64,000 bases of DNA from positions 186,001 through 250,000 of the forward strand of contig NZ_PQBZ01000013.1 of assembly GCF_002964665.1 (NCBI RefSeq), read 5' to 3'. This document shows positions 39,133 to 48,671 of this stretch, in pieces (the first letter of the stretch is position 1; every line of letters begins with the position of its first letter). The notes under the pieces were generated by a model that saw nothing but the letters and a program-made list of their open reading frames with translations, was not told the DNA's origin and searched no databases. Origin of the DNA: Pseudoalteromonas sp. T1lg23B. GTDB taxonomy: Bacteria > Pseudomonadota > Gammaproteobacteria > Enterobacterales > Alteromonadaceae. The position numbers and the translations under genes are program-made.

Positions 39133-39948
39133 ATGGACGCAGCTATTAATTGGCTAAATGAAAACTCAGATATGTTACTGCATCTCTCGATACAGGCCGT
39201 TATAGCCTTAATCATTTTGTTTATTGGTCTGAAGGTCGCAAAAATGTGTGACTCTTTGACTGTTAAAGCATTTGAAAAGAGAAAAATAGACAAAGCGGTT
39301 GCTGGCTTTGTTGCCAATATTGTTTACGCTGCTGTTTTTGCTGCAACGGTATTGATGGCTCTGTCTCAGGTCGGGGTAGAAACCACATCTTTTATCGCGA
39401 TACTTGGTGCGGCCGGTCTTGCCATTGGTTTAGCGTTGCAAGGCTCGTTGTCTAACTTTGCCTCAGGTGTATTAATTATTATTTTAAGACCCTTTAAAGC
39501 GGGTGACTATATTGAAGCTGGCGGTAAAGCTGGTAGCGTCCAAAAGATCGAGATTTTTTCTACAGAATTGAAAACGCCGGACAACAAAGTCATTATCATG
39601 CCAAACTCGGCAATCATGTCAGGTGCTATTGTTAACTTTTCAAGAGAAAAAACACGTCGTATCGACCTAGTGATAGGCGTTGGTTACGATGCGGATCTCA
39701 GACAAGCGAAACAAGTTCTCAAATCAGTATTAGATAAAGAAGAGCGTATTTTAAAAGACCCAGCATACACGGTCGCGGTATTAGAATTAGCGGATTCTAG
39801 CGTGAACTTTGTGGTGCGTCCTTGGGTTAAAACGCCGGACTATTGGCCGACTTACTTTGAGTTGGTTGAAAATATTAAGATAGCTTTAGACGAAGCGAAT
39901 ATCACGATTCCATTCCCGCAAATGGATGTACATCTTCATAAAGACTAA
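39133..39948 (+). CDS. mscS: Small-conductance mechanosensitive channel MscS
   Basis: This 271-residue inner-membrane channel opens under membrane tension to release solutes after hypo-osmotic shock. Three membrane segments occur at about 18-40, 55-80 and 85-118. The pore-lining third segment has the Gly/Ala-rich pattern GAAGLAIGLALQGSLSNFASG, followed by a beta domain and a C-terminal mixed domain. Length is close to E. coli MscS (286). A strong ribosome site (TAGGAGG) precedes the ATG. Confidence 0.94.
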   Translation: MDAAINWLNENSDMLLHLSIQAVIALIILFIGLKVAKMCDSLTVKAFEKRKIDKAVAGFVANIVYAAVFAATVLMALSQVGVETTSFIAILGAAGLAIGLALQGSLSNFASGVLIIILRPFKAGDYIEAGGKAGSVQKIEIFSTELKTPDNKVIIMPNSAIMSGAIVNFSREKTRRIDLVIGVGYDADLRQAKQVLKSVLDKEERILKDPAYTVAVLELADSSVNFVVRPWVKTPDYWPTYFELVENIKIALDEANITIPFPQMDVHLHKD

Positions 39949-39970
39949 TTTTTCGAAAGGTTAATACGAA

Positions 39971-40756
39971 ATGAAATTAAAAATTTTATCTCTGTGTGTA
40001 ATTGCAGCCACAGTAAACAACGCTTATGCAAACGACACAGATGTAAAAAAGACTTGGGATGTGACCAGTGAAGTGGGTGCCATCATTACCAGTGGTAATA
40101 CAAAAACCACTACTTTAAAAGGCGCGCTAAAAGCAAAGCACAACCTAGAAAACTGGCACAACGAATACAAAGTCAGTGGTATCTATAAAGAAGATGAAAT
40201 AGAAAACGACCAAGGTGAGCGTATTACAGAGCGTACTAACGAAAAGTACTCTCTATCGACTCAAGGTAACTATAAGCTTCAAAAAGAGAATAGCCACCTG
40301 TTTATTTATGGAGCTTACGTGTCAGATTACTTTGGCGCTTACCGAAATGAAACCGTGGTTTCGGTAGGTTATGGTCAAAGATTATTTGGTACCGATGATA
40401 TGTACCTAAACGCAGAAGTGGGTCCGGGTATTAAACGTTTTGAACATCATCAAGACAGCACAGAACTGGATGATGACGGTAATTCATTGGCGGGTGAGTC
40501 TGAAAGTGAATTGATCGGCGTAGGTAAATTAGATTTTAACTGGCAGATTTCTGAAAATGCGCGTTTTACTCAGTTAGTAGCCATCGAATATGGTGAGAGT
40601 AATACCAAGACAACCGCAGAGTCAGCTTTGATGACCAAAATTAATGGCTCATTACAGATGAAAGTTGCCTATAACGTAATTCACAACTCAGATGTTGCAC
40701 CAGAAAAAGATAACACTGATACAGAGACTTCATTAACTTTGGTTTATAGTTTCTAA
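39971..40756 (+). CDS. DUF481 (YdiY-like) putative outer-membrane beta-barrel protein
   Basis: This 261-residue protein has a signal peptide (about 1-20, ending NAYA). The mature part shows alternating beta-strands, the ITSGNTKTTTLKG motif typical of DUF481, and a C-terminal strand ending in Phe (TLVYSF), the usual signal for BAM-dependent outer-membrane insertion. Its function is unknown. It follows mscS by 22 bases and may be cotranscribed with it. Confidence 0.82.
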   Translation: MKLKILSLCVIAATVNNAYANDTDVKKTWDVTSEVGAIITSGNTKTTTLKGALKAKHNLENWHNEYKVSGIYKEDEIENDQGERITERTNEKYSLSTQGNYKLQKENSHLFIYGAYVSDYFGAYRNETVVSVGYGQRLFGTDDMYLNAEVGPGIKRFEHHQDSTELDDDGNSLAGESESELIGVGKLDFNWQISENARFTQLVAIEYGESNTKTTAESALMTKINGSLQMKVAYNVIHNSDVAPEKDNTDTETSLTLVYSF

Positions 40757-40766
40757 CGCTCAGAGT

Positions 40767-40791
40767 AGGGCCTCATTGTGTTTGGGGCCCT
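40767..40791 (+). terminator. Hairpin after the DUF481 gene (weak terminator or attenuator)
   Basis: AGGGCC/GGCCCT arms with a 13-base loop follow the stop by ten bases. No clear T tract follows, so termination would be partial at best. Confidence 0.4.
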
Positions 40792-40921
40792 GCGATTAAT
40801 CTTTGAAATGCGTAATTCGGTACTTTTCTTGTACTCGATTCAATACTGTACGTTTTTTAATGTTTTTAATTGGTGTAGAATTGTCGCCAATATCGTCTTA
40901 TTTTCTGGAAAAATAATTTAT

Positions 40922-43572
40922 ATGGGACTACGACTCATTGGATTTTTGATCTTTTGCTCCGTATTTTTTGCGAGCAAATCCATCGCCGTACAACTTTCTC
41001 CAAAGCAACTTGCTTACATAAAAAGCCTTTCAGCAAGCGAGAAGAAAGAACTGGCTGAACAGTATGGCGTAAGTGTGGATGACTTAGGTTCAAATCGCTT
41101 ACCAAAGAAAAAGAATAACCTGCTAGATGAGCTTGGTGAGCGCGAAGAAGACGACCTATATAAAGAACAAATACCAGAGGAAGAAGAAAAAGAACAAGAG
41201 GATGATGAGCTAAAATTATTTGGCTATGATCTTTTTGAAAAGAAAAATGTCGAGCAAGGCGCAAACTTGGTAATGCAAGCTGCACCTGGTAACTACCCGA
41301 TTAATGTTGGCGATTATTTGATCGTTAGTTTTTATGGCAAACTGAATATCACACATGAAGTTCAAGTTAGTGGTGATGGGCAGTTGCTGGTACCTGGTTT
41401 ATCACCAGTTAATGTATTAGGGCTAACGCTAAATGAGGCAAAGTCCTTAATTCTATCGAAAGTAAAGCAAGAAGTAATTGGTGGTGAAGCGATTATCACA
41501 ACAGGAGAGTTGCAACCAATCAGCATCACCATAGCGGGTGAGGTTAAAAAGCCTGGGATCTATACGCTACCTGCATTGACGAGTATTACGCAAGCACTTA
41601 ACTACGCAGATGGCATTACAGAATTAGGCTCTCTAAGAAACATACAGCAAAAACGTAAAGGGGAGCAGGTATCGAACCTTGACTTATACGACCTGCTATT
41701 AACAGGCGATAACTCGGCTGACACAATTTTACGCAATGGCGACGTGGTGTTTGTGCCATCAATTGAGAAGCGCGTTACCGTTGACGGTGCTATCAATAGG
41801 CCCGCGATTTATGAATTAAAAAGCGGTGAACATTTACAGGACTTGCTAAAAATAGGCGGGGGCATTTCAGCTAGAGGGTCAAAGGAAAACATCACGATAC
41901 TGAGGTTCACCCAGCAGAATAGAAAAACTGTTGTATCGGTAGATATAAGTCAAAAAGGCGACGCAGCGTTACATGATGGTGATGAAATAAAAATTCCAGC
42001 TGTCTCAAGTGAGCTGGAAAAAGCGGTTACACTTATCGGCGCAGTCACACACCCAGGTCCAAGACAGTGGAGCAAGGGTCTTAAGCTATCTAAAATTCTT
42101 ACATCCCTAAAAAGCGATTTACTACCTATCACCGATAAAAACTACGCCTTAATAATCCGCGAGAATAGCGAAGACTCCGACAAATATGTGCTGCAGTTTT
42201 CGCCAAAAAGTGTCGTAGCAGGAACGTCTGATTTGGAATTGCGTTCAGGAGATCAGGTGGTCTTCTTTAGTCGCTTCGAAAGTGCGATTGAAGAAGTGAA
42301 CGAACTAAATCGTTTTGCATATGTTGCTGAAGAAGTACTTGAAATGGAAAAAGACAGGTTGCTTGAGGAATATAAACGCGAGCAGTTCTTCGAATCTATT
42401 GGTAGAGAAAGCTTGCTGTCATCCTCAAGTGAGCAGAAATCTCAGCCACTAACCACAAGAGAGATATTACAAGGTAAGTCACTGGAAGTTTCTGAAAGTA
42501 ATTATTCTTTATATAGCAGACAGCGTTTACTTCGTCCTATTATTCGTGAGTTAAACAGGCAAGGTGCACCCGATGGAGCAGCCCCAGTTGTGAGTGTGAA
42601 CGGAGAAGTTCGCTACCCAGGCTTATACCCTTTACCTGTCAATGCGAGTATTTCTGGCCTGCTAGAAGCCGCAGGTGGGCTTAAAGAATCAGCTTACCCC
42701 GAAAAGATTGAGGTTTCACGTCTAGCGTATGAAGATGGAATTGAAGGAATTCAACATATAGAATTGAATCTTAATAAATTGACTGGTAACTTTAAAGTTA
42801 ACAGTAAGGATGTCATCTCGGTGTTTTCAAAGCCGAAGTGGCAAGATTCTTCTAAAATAAAAATTGTTGGCGAAGTAAGGTTCCCAGGAAGTTACACGCT
42901 CTCTGCGGGAGAAAGCTTAAGTGATGTAATACAAAGAGCCGGTGGACTGACAGATTATGCCTTTGAGGGCGGCGCAGTATTTACAAGAGAATATTTGCGT
43001 GAACAAGAACAAGAGTTGTTAAAAGATTTGTCTAAAACGTTACGAGCGGATTTGGCTTCATCTAGCTTCCAAAAGTCGGTCAGTAGTGCAAACCTCTCTT
43101 ATGAGGACATGGATAACTTAATCAACGATATTTCACAGCAAGAAGCGCTTGGACGTATGGTAATTGACTTGCCCAAAGTAATTGATAATGAGCAAGTTAT
43201 ATTATTGAGAAATGGTGATACACTGTTTATACCAAAAAAAGTTGATACCGTATCGGTGGTGGGCGAAGTTAATGTATCTACTTCAATGCAGTATGATCCA
43301 ACAATGACACTGGTGACTATTTAAATAGTAGTGGTGGATTAAAACAAAAAGCTGATGCTGATAGTATTTACATTATAAAAGCCAATGGTATGGTTGAAAG
43401 AACAACGGGAGGTTCTTGGTTTGCCGTTTCAAGCGAAAGCCAGATCCAACCGGGTGATACAATAGTAGTACCTTTGGACTACGAACATATTGATAATCTA
43501 ACCCTATGGAGTAAGGCAACGCAGATCCTTTATCAGATGGGTGTCGCTGTTGCAGCACTGAATGCACTGTAG
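40922..43572 (+). pseudogene. Large multi-SLBB (Wza-like) polysaccharide export protein, frameshifted near the 3' end
   Basis: ATG 40922 gives a signal peptide (about 1-23). A charged segment follows (about 60-110), then a Poly_export domain (about 120-205, NYPINVGDYLIVSFYG), and several SLBB repeats recognised by the V-x-G-x-V-x-x-P-G pattern (ITIAGEVKKPGIYTL, VSVNGEVRYPGLYPL, IKIVGEVRFPGSYTL). The frame stops at 43324 in the middle of a last SLBB. The adjacent frame continues with DYLNSSGGLKQKADADSIYI to a stop at 43572. One base lost near 43313-43316 explains the break, and its restoration gives 883 residues. The C-terminal end has a hydrophobic segment. Wza-like proteins carry polysaccharide across the outer membrane; at 883 residues this is far larger than Wza. 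An earlier ATG at 40778 was rejected because it precedes the signal. Confidence 0.85.
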
Positions 43573-43842
43573 TGTACAATAAATGTACAGTAAGGGTGCG
43601 GATGGGGTTGAGTTTTAAATTATTCTGATAAATTATTAACTTTGTAGAAATTTTAATTTATGATGGGACTTGAATTAAGTTGTAGTTCTTATCATAATGT
43701 GGGAGCCTAGATTTGATGCTACATGTTATTGCAGTGTCGGTCGGGCCCTTTAAATTATTTAACGTTTTGCTTACTCTGGTATTCAGAGTGTGTAAATTTT
43801 AACTGAAAACATAAAGTGTCCACCGGATACATGGAGATAAAA
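43573..43842 (+). promoter_or_regulatory. Promoter and long leader of the S-layer gene
   Basis: TTAACT (43635-43640) and TATGAT (43658-43663), separated by 17 bases, form a plausible promoter. It would give a 5' leader of about 170 bases before the ATG at 43843. Upstream, two TGTACA palindromes (near 43574 and 43585) could form a small hairpin closing the SLBB gene. GGAG at 43833 is the ribosome site. Confidence 0.45.
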
Positions 43843-45618
43843 ATGAAGCGTTTTAATAAAGTCGCTTTAATTCCTGCTGCAGTTGCCGCTGTATTAGCAG
43901 GTAATGCATATGCAGGTACTGAAGCTTGTTTCGAAGTATACAAAGGTTCTGCTCTTGTTAACCATAGTGTTATTTACGCTGGTGCAGCTTGTATTGCTGA
44001 AGCTAGCCGTACAGGCGCTGCTGCTAACAACTTACAAGCAACTGATGAAGTAGCTATCGCATACGAATTGACTGGCAACCTGCCTATTGACTTCGATGAT
44101 GTTGATGGTGATGAGTTAATTCCTGCTACTGAAACTGACGATGACCAACACATCGTTTACATCCCAACGACTGATATCCCTGGTGGTACTAAAATCACTA
44201 TCGCTTTAACAGGTGCTACTTTCGATAGTAACTCTAACCAGATCCACCTTCTAAAAGATGATGGCACTGGTATTGAAGCTGTAGCTTCTTCAGATGGTAC
44301 GGTTGATGGTGCTTCAACTATCACGTTCCTAACGAAAGCTGGTATTACAATCGGTGCTGGTACACGTCTAGTATTCTCTCGCTCTTCTACAGCTGCGACC
44401 GAAATCGGTATCAAGATCACTAACACTACTTGTACTGATACAACTCAATCTTCTCAATCTGTAACTATCGCTGCTACTGCTGCGGTAACAGATGGTGGTA
44501 CGGGTTATAACATCCAAGGTGCGGTTTCTAACGCTCAGAAAATTGCTGATATTTCTCCACAGTTCTACCCGCTACATGCAGGTACTACTGCAGAAGTTCA
44601 AGTTAACGCTGAAAGCTCAAACTCTGAAGGCACTGCAATCGTAGCACGTACTCAGTTTGTATATAACGCTGACGCGACTAACCGCTTAATCGCAACTAGC
44701 TCACAAGCTATCTACAAGACTGGTTTCTATGACCGTGAATTGCTTCTTGACCAAGCAATTGATCTTGATGCTGCCGATCACGTTGAAACTGCTTTCGTAG
44801 CTTCTTCTGAGCCAGGTACAAACGTTAAAATGCGTCTATACAATGGCCGTACTGCTGCAACAGGTGTTCTTGATACAGCTGTAGCAGTTGAAACTGGTAC
44901 TACTCCAGGTGCATTTGGTTTGACTCAAGCTACAGCAACTGTGTATAACACAGAAGCAGTTGACCTGTTCACTCCAGCTGCAGGTGCTGGTGATGCAGAA
45001 ACTAACCCAATGACAACGGCTCCTCTACTAGGTGCGGCTTACAACGAAATGTTCTATGTTGTTGAAAACAACCCTGCAACTGGCATCATGAACTTCAACT
45101 ACGACGTGACTACTCACTACACGTTAGACTTTGGCGATGCTGGTGAACTTGATCACTGTGCGTCTAACAAAGTTACTCACGAAGTAGGCGTTAACGGTGC
45201 GGTTCTTAAAGTTCCTTATGTAACTAACGCTGAAGGTAACTTCGTACGTATCACGAACGAGCACGATGAGTCTGCAGAAGTAACTGTTGACGTATTCAGT
45301 GAATCAGCTGATGGTAACGACGGTACTCGTAAAGTAACAGCTGTTGAGCTTGGTTCAGTTCCTGCTAAGTCTTCAGTAGTTTACTTCATGCCTAAAGTAA
45401 TCGAAGAAGCTGTTAGCCAGAAGCAGTACGAAGGTGCTGACGGTGGTTATGCTGCTGACGCTCTAGGTGCAAACGCGGTTTCTAACGCAAGCCGTCACAC
45501 AGTAACTTTCACTGTTACTGCACCTAAGAACTCTGTACACGGTGTTTCTGTACAGAAAGTTCCTGGCCGTTCAGACCGCGTAATGCCAGTTCTAGACCAA
45601 AACGATTGGTCACAGTAA
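43843..45618 (+). CDS. slr4: Slr4-family S-layer protein (probable)
   Basis: This 591-residue protein has a signal peptide (about 1-24, NAYA before GTEACF). The mature part is acidic and rich in Ala, Thr, Val, Asp and Gly with little Lys, suggesting beta-rich structure. Four Cys are present, two near the N-terminus, one near the middle and one near 450. Codon use is very biased (mostly AAC, ATC, GGT and GCT/GCA), as in the most highly expressed genes and unlike its neighbours. Slr4 is a known S-layer protein of Pseudoalteromonas tunicata and relatives. I assign this gene by composition, signal, expression signs and setting, not by alignment. It has its own promoter and a strong terminator. 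Another abundant exported surface protein is the alternative. Confidence 0.68.
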   Translation: MKRFNKVALIPAAVAAVLAGNAYAGTEACFEVYKGSALVNHSVIYAGAACIAEASRTGAAANNLQATDEVAIAYELTGNLPIDFDDVDGDELIPATETDDDQHIVYIPTTDIPGGTKITIALTGATFDSNSNQIHLLKDDGTGIEAVASSDGTVDGASTITFLTKAGITIGAGTRLVFSRSSTAATEIGIKITNTTCTDTTQSSQSVTIAATAAVTDGGTGYNIQGAVSNAQKIADISPQFYPLHAGTTAEVQVNAESSNSEGTAIVARTQFVYNADATNRLIATSSQAIYKTGFYDRELLLDQAIDLDAADHVETAFVASSEPGTNVKMRLYNGRTAATGVLDTAVAVETGTTPGAFGLTQATATVYNTEAVDLFTPAAGAGDAETNPMTTAPLLGAAYNEMFYVVENNPATGIMNFNYDVTTHYTLDFGDAGELDHCASNKVTHEVGVNGAVLKVPYVTNAEGNFVRITNEHDESAEVTVDVFSESADGNDGTRKVTAVELGSVPAKSSVVYFMPKVIEEAVSQKQYEGADGGYAADALGANAVSNASRHTVTFTVTAPKNSVHGVSVQKVPGRSDRVMPVLDQNDWSQ

Positions 45619-45648
45619 TCACTAGCTAATTACTAGCTTTTAGGTTTG

Positions 45649-45677
45649 AAAACCCTCGCTTTGGCGGGGGTTTTTTT
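45649..45677 (+). terminator. Rho-independent terminator after the S-layer gene
   Basis: AACCCTCGC/GCGGGGGTT, a 9-bp stem with one G-T pair, is followed by a run of T. It separates the highly expressed S-layer gene from the secretion genes. Confidence 0.87.
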
Positions 45678-45701
45678 ATCTTTTCAATTTGAGGACTTTC
45701 A

Positions 45702-46409
45702 ATGAAAAACTGGATAATGCCAATTGTTTTATCAACCATGCTAGCTGGGTGTAATAGCACGCAGCAGTCGGAATTGGAGGCATTGCGAGCCGAAGTCGAA
45801 CAACTTAAAAATATACAGCAGCAAGTGGCTGTGAGAGTAGGCTTAGCGGAGCTGGTTAAGCCTGACACGCTGCCATTGTCCGAAGATGGTAAATGGATTG
45901 GTGATAAGTCAAGTGACGTGGTTATTATTGAGTACACGGATCTACACTGTCCATTTTGTAAAAAATTTCAGCAAGAAATCTGGCCTGAGCTCAAAAAGCA
46001 ATTTGTCGATACCGGCGAAGTCGCAGTATTGGCAAGAGAGTTGCCTTTGAGCAAACTACACCCCAAAGCGGGTTATGCTGCGGTATTTTTGCGTTGCGCA
46101 GAGCAGCAGGGGCAATATGAACCAATCAAAGACAAGCTGTTTGAAATTGGTAATTCAATCGCTCAGGAAACGACGAAAGACATCGCCGAAGAGTTCAATT
46201 TAGATGCGAATAAGTTGGCATCTTGCCTAAGCGACAAGTCAGTTCATGAAGCGGTTAATCGTTCCATCGCAGATGCTCAGCTATTGGGTATTGGTGGAAC
46301 GCCTTCGTTTGTTGTAGGTAAGCAACAAGACGGAATGCTGGTTGACTATCAAGTTGTCGTGGGCGGTAGTTTAGAAAAGCTAGGTGCAGCGATTAAAGCA
46401 CTGAAGTAA
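45702..46409 (+). CDS. DsbA/DsbG-like thioredoxin-fold lipoprotein
   Basis: This 235-residue protein has a lipobox (MLAGC, Cys-17). A short coiled coil (about 22-50, SELEALRAEVEQLKNIQQQ) follows, then a thioredoxin-fold domain of the DsbA type with CPFC near residues 83-86 and the cis-proline loop GGTPSF near 200. It probably forms or reshuffles disulfides in exported proteins while anchored by lipid. It lies between the S-layer gene, whose product has four Cys, and the secretion operon, which suggests either as client. The partner is inference. Confidence 0.85.
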   Translation: MKNWIMPIVLSTMLAGCNSTQQSELEALRAEVEQLKNIQQQVAVRVGLAELVKPDTLPLSEDGKWIGDKSSDVVIIEYTDLHCPFCKKFQQEIWPELKKQFVDTGEVAVLARELPLSKLHPKAGYAAVFLRCAEQQGQYEPIKDKLFEIGNSIAQETTKDIAEEFNLDANKLASCLSDKSVHEAVNRSIADAQLLGIGGTPSFVVGKQQDGMLVDYQVVVGGSLEKLGAAIKALK

Positions 46410-46425
46410 CACTTAGATAGTTCAA

Positions 46426-46463
46426 AATAATACCGTTGTATGTTAGATTGCAACGGTATTATT
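46426..46463. repeat. 13-bp perfect inverted repeat (hairpin) between the thioredoxin gene and gspG
   Basis: AATAATACCGTTG at 46426-46438 pairs perfectly with CAACGGTATTATT at 46451-46463, with a 12-base loop. It starts 17 bases after the stop. The descending arm ends in TATTATT, so it could be a weak terminator or a processing and stability element before the secretion operon. Confidence 0.75.
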
Positions 46464-46618
46464 ACCGCGTTGAGAGTGCGTTCAGCCTAGTGGCATTAAC
46501 CCTTTACCAATTTAAGTACAAGAGGTTTAAGTTTTATCTGAACTTAACTGAGCCTTTGTAGTCCTAGGCGGACAGCGAATTTCAATTTTAACAACATCGC
46601 ATTATTATGAGCTTTCAT

Positions 46619-47023
46619 ATGAAGAAGTTAAGAAATAGTAACGGCTTTACGCTTGTAGAGTTATTAATTGTAATGGTAATACTTGGACTGCTGGCTTCAG
46701 TTGTAGCCCCGCGTATGTTTAGCAAAGTAGGTACGGCCAGAGAAGGCACAGCCAAGGCGCAAATGCAGGTATTGTCGACCGCTTTGGACTCATATCGATT
46801 AGACATAGGCTACTATCCAAAAGAGCTGAACGAGTTGTTACAAAGTAACCACCAAATGTGGGATGGCCCATATTTTCCAAAACAAATTCCAAATGATCCT
46901 TGGGGCAACCCTTACAGCTATAAAGCCATTAGCGAAAATGGTACAGAAAAGTTTGAGTTAAAGAGCTTTGGTCGAGATGGTAAACCAGGCGGTGAAGGTG
47001 AAGATGCAGACGTGGAACTCTAA
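46619..47023 (+). CDS. gspG: GspG-like major pseudopilin
   Basis: This 134-residue protein (or 138 from ATG 46607) has a class III signal: short basic leader MKKLRNSNG then FTLVELLIVMVILGLLASVVAP, with Glu at position +5 after the Gly cut by prepilin peptidase. The globular part has the GspG pattern: ALDSYRLDIGYYP, GPYFPKQIPNDPWGNPYSY, and a C-terminal acidic FGRDGKPGGEGEDAD that in the family binds calcium. It forms the pseudopilus shaft of a type II secretion system. A roughly 200-base leader precedes it; no strong ribosome site is evident. Its end overlaps gspE. Confidence 0.92.
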   Translation: MKKLRNSNGFTLVELLIVMVILGLLASVVAPRMFSKVGTAREGTAKAQMQVLSTALDSYRLDIGYYPKELNELLQSNHQMWDGPYFPKQIPNDPWGNPYSYKAISENGTEKFELKSFGRDGKPGGEGEDADVEL

Positions 47024-48671
47024 AGTTCATGCATATATTGCACAAAAGCAAATATTAAACCATGACAGATTACAGCAATTAGCTGACTTTGAAAAAGACG
47101 AGCAATCAAATTTAGAGTTGATCTTACTTAATTCTGGTTGGATAGACGAAGACCAACTGCGGGATATGTATTGCCAGCTTCTCAACTGTCATGCTTGGGA
47201 GCAGGGCTTAGATACATCTAAAGAGTTTATCGAATATCTAAAAACGATAAATGTAGATTTGCTACTAGCAAATAACATGGTGCCCGTTTTTATCAACGAT
47301 GATCAGATAGACATCGCCTTTTCTAATCCTCATGGTAAAGAAGCGCTCGATTATTTACGCTTTATTCCACAAAATAAACGGTTTTTTGCTGTTTCAGCCA
47401 AAGAACTTGAGTTGCTTGGCGAGCAATGTAAAGCCTTACTAAGTGACGTACCCGATACACCCATTTCTACCGATAACTTAAGTGCGCTTAAGGAGCTTGC
47501 GTTAGGTGCACCTACGGTTAACTTAGTGAATAGCCTCATCAATAAAGGGGTCAAGTTGGGGGCATCTGATTTACATATTGAGCCTGTAAATGGAAAGTAC
47601 CGCGCCCGATATCGCATAGACGGAATCTTAAAAGAAGCGGATCCAATACCGCATAATTTACAGTTAGCCGTTATTTCACGTATAAAAATTTTGTCGGGTA
47701 TGGACATCGCTGAGAAAAGGCGACCACAAGATGGCAAGATTGAGATGAAAGCTGGCACAACGGATCTAGATATCCGTTGCTCGACACTGCCATTGGGAAT
47801 GGGCGAAAGTGTTGTTATGCGTTTTCTCATTAAAAACGCGGTTAAGTTTGACTTAAAAAGACTCGGTTATTCCGAAGATCTAGTAGAAAAAATAAATCAG
47901 GATTTAAAGAGAACATCAGGTGTTATCTTGATGACCGGCCCGACAGGTTCCGGTAAAACCACCTCTCTTTACTCTTTTTTAAACCAGATAAACCGCCCAG
48001 ATATTAAAATTGTTACGCTGGAAGATCCGATCGAATACCAGTTACCTGGTATTAACCAAGTGCAAGTTAATGCGGAGATTGGCTACGACTTCTCAGCGGG
48101 CTTACGGAGCATTGTTCGTCAAGACCCTGATGTGATCATGGTCGGCGAAATTCGCGATAATGAAACGGCTAAAATAGCCCTACAGTCTGCGTTAACAGGA
48201 CACTTGGTGTTTAGTACGGTACACACCAATGATGCACCTTCTGCCTACACGAGACTTATGGATCTGGGCATTCAAGAGTATCTGCTCAATGCGGGCTTGG
48301 TGTCTATTATGGCTCAGCGACTGGCTCGAACTTTGTGTGAACACTGTAAACAGCCACTGAGTGATGCTGAAACACATCAGTTGTACCATAAGTATGCGCT
48401 ATCTGATTTGACCTCAGGTGAAATTGCACCGCTCTATCAAGCGGTAGGGTGCGAAAAATGTGAGAATTCGGGCTATGCAGGTCGAGTTGCATTTCTTGAG
48501 TACTTGCCATGTGATGGGGATGTAAAGAAACTACCAAAAGACGAGCGGTTACTAGATAACCTCTATGAACTGATGCGTGACAAGCAACTGCGCTCCCTCA
48601 AGCAGGATGGCTTCCTTAAGGCTGTAACAGGGGTAACAACCATTGAAGAAGTCTTGAGGGTAGCTGGGTGA
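47004..48671 (+). CDS. gspE: GspE-like type II secretion ATPase
   Basis: This 555-residue secretion ATPase powers pseudopilus assembly from the cytoplasmic side. An N1E-like domain (about 1-140) is followed by the N2 domain (APTVNLVNSLINKGVKLGASDLHIEP near 167), Walker A GPTGSGKTT near 312, the Asp box, DPDVIMVGEIRD near 373, and a tetracysteine zinc module (CEHC near 444, CEKC near 482). That module is typical of GspE/PilB-class ATPases. ATG 47004 behind GAAGGTGAAG is preferred over 46968. It overlaps gspG. Confidence 0.93.
   Translation: MQTWNSKVHAYIAQKQILNHDRLQQLADFEKDEQSNLELILLNSGWIDEDQLRDMYCQLLNCHAWEQGLDTSKEFIEYLKTINVDLLLANNMVPVFINDDQIDIAFSNPHGKEALDYLRFIPQNKRFFAVSAKELELLGEQCKALLSDVPDTPISTDNLSALKELALGAPTVNLVNSLINKGVKLGASDLHIEPVNGKYRARYRIDGILKEADPIPHNLQLAVISRIKILSGMDIAEKRRPQDGKIEMKAGTTDLDIRCSTLPLGMGESVVMRFLIKNAVKFDLKRLGYSEDLVEKINQDLKRTSGVILMTGPTGSGKTTSLYSFLNQINRPDIKIVTLEDPIEYQLPGINQVQVNAEIGYDFSAGLRSIVRQDPDVIMVGEIRDNETAKIALQSALTGHLVFSTVHTNDAPSAYTRLMDLGIQEYLLNAGLVSIMAQRLARTLCEHCKQPLSDAETHQLYHKYALSDLTSGEIAPLYQAVGCEKCENSGYAGRVAFLEYLPCDGDVKKLPKDERLLDNLYELMRDKQLRSLKQDGFLKAVTGVTTIEEVLRVAG

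Noticed and set aside
40778..40921. An earlier start for the SLBB protein adding 48 residues
   Set aside because: The added residues precede a normal signal peptide and overlap the hairpin after the DUF481 gene.
43390..43572. An apparent 60-codon gene after the SLBB gene
   Set aside because: It is the tail of the SLBB protein in the shifted frame; the coding signal continues upstream of its ATG without a break.
45702..46409. The thioredoxin-fold protein considered as the housekeeping DsbA
   Set aside because: It has a lipobox and a coiled coil and lies in the envelope locus; housekeeping DsbA is a soluble periplasmic protein.
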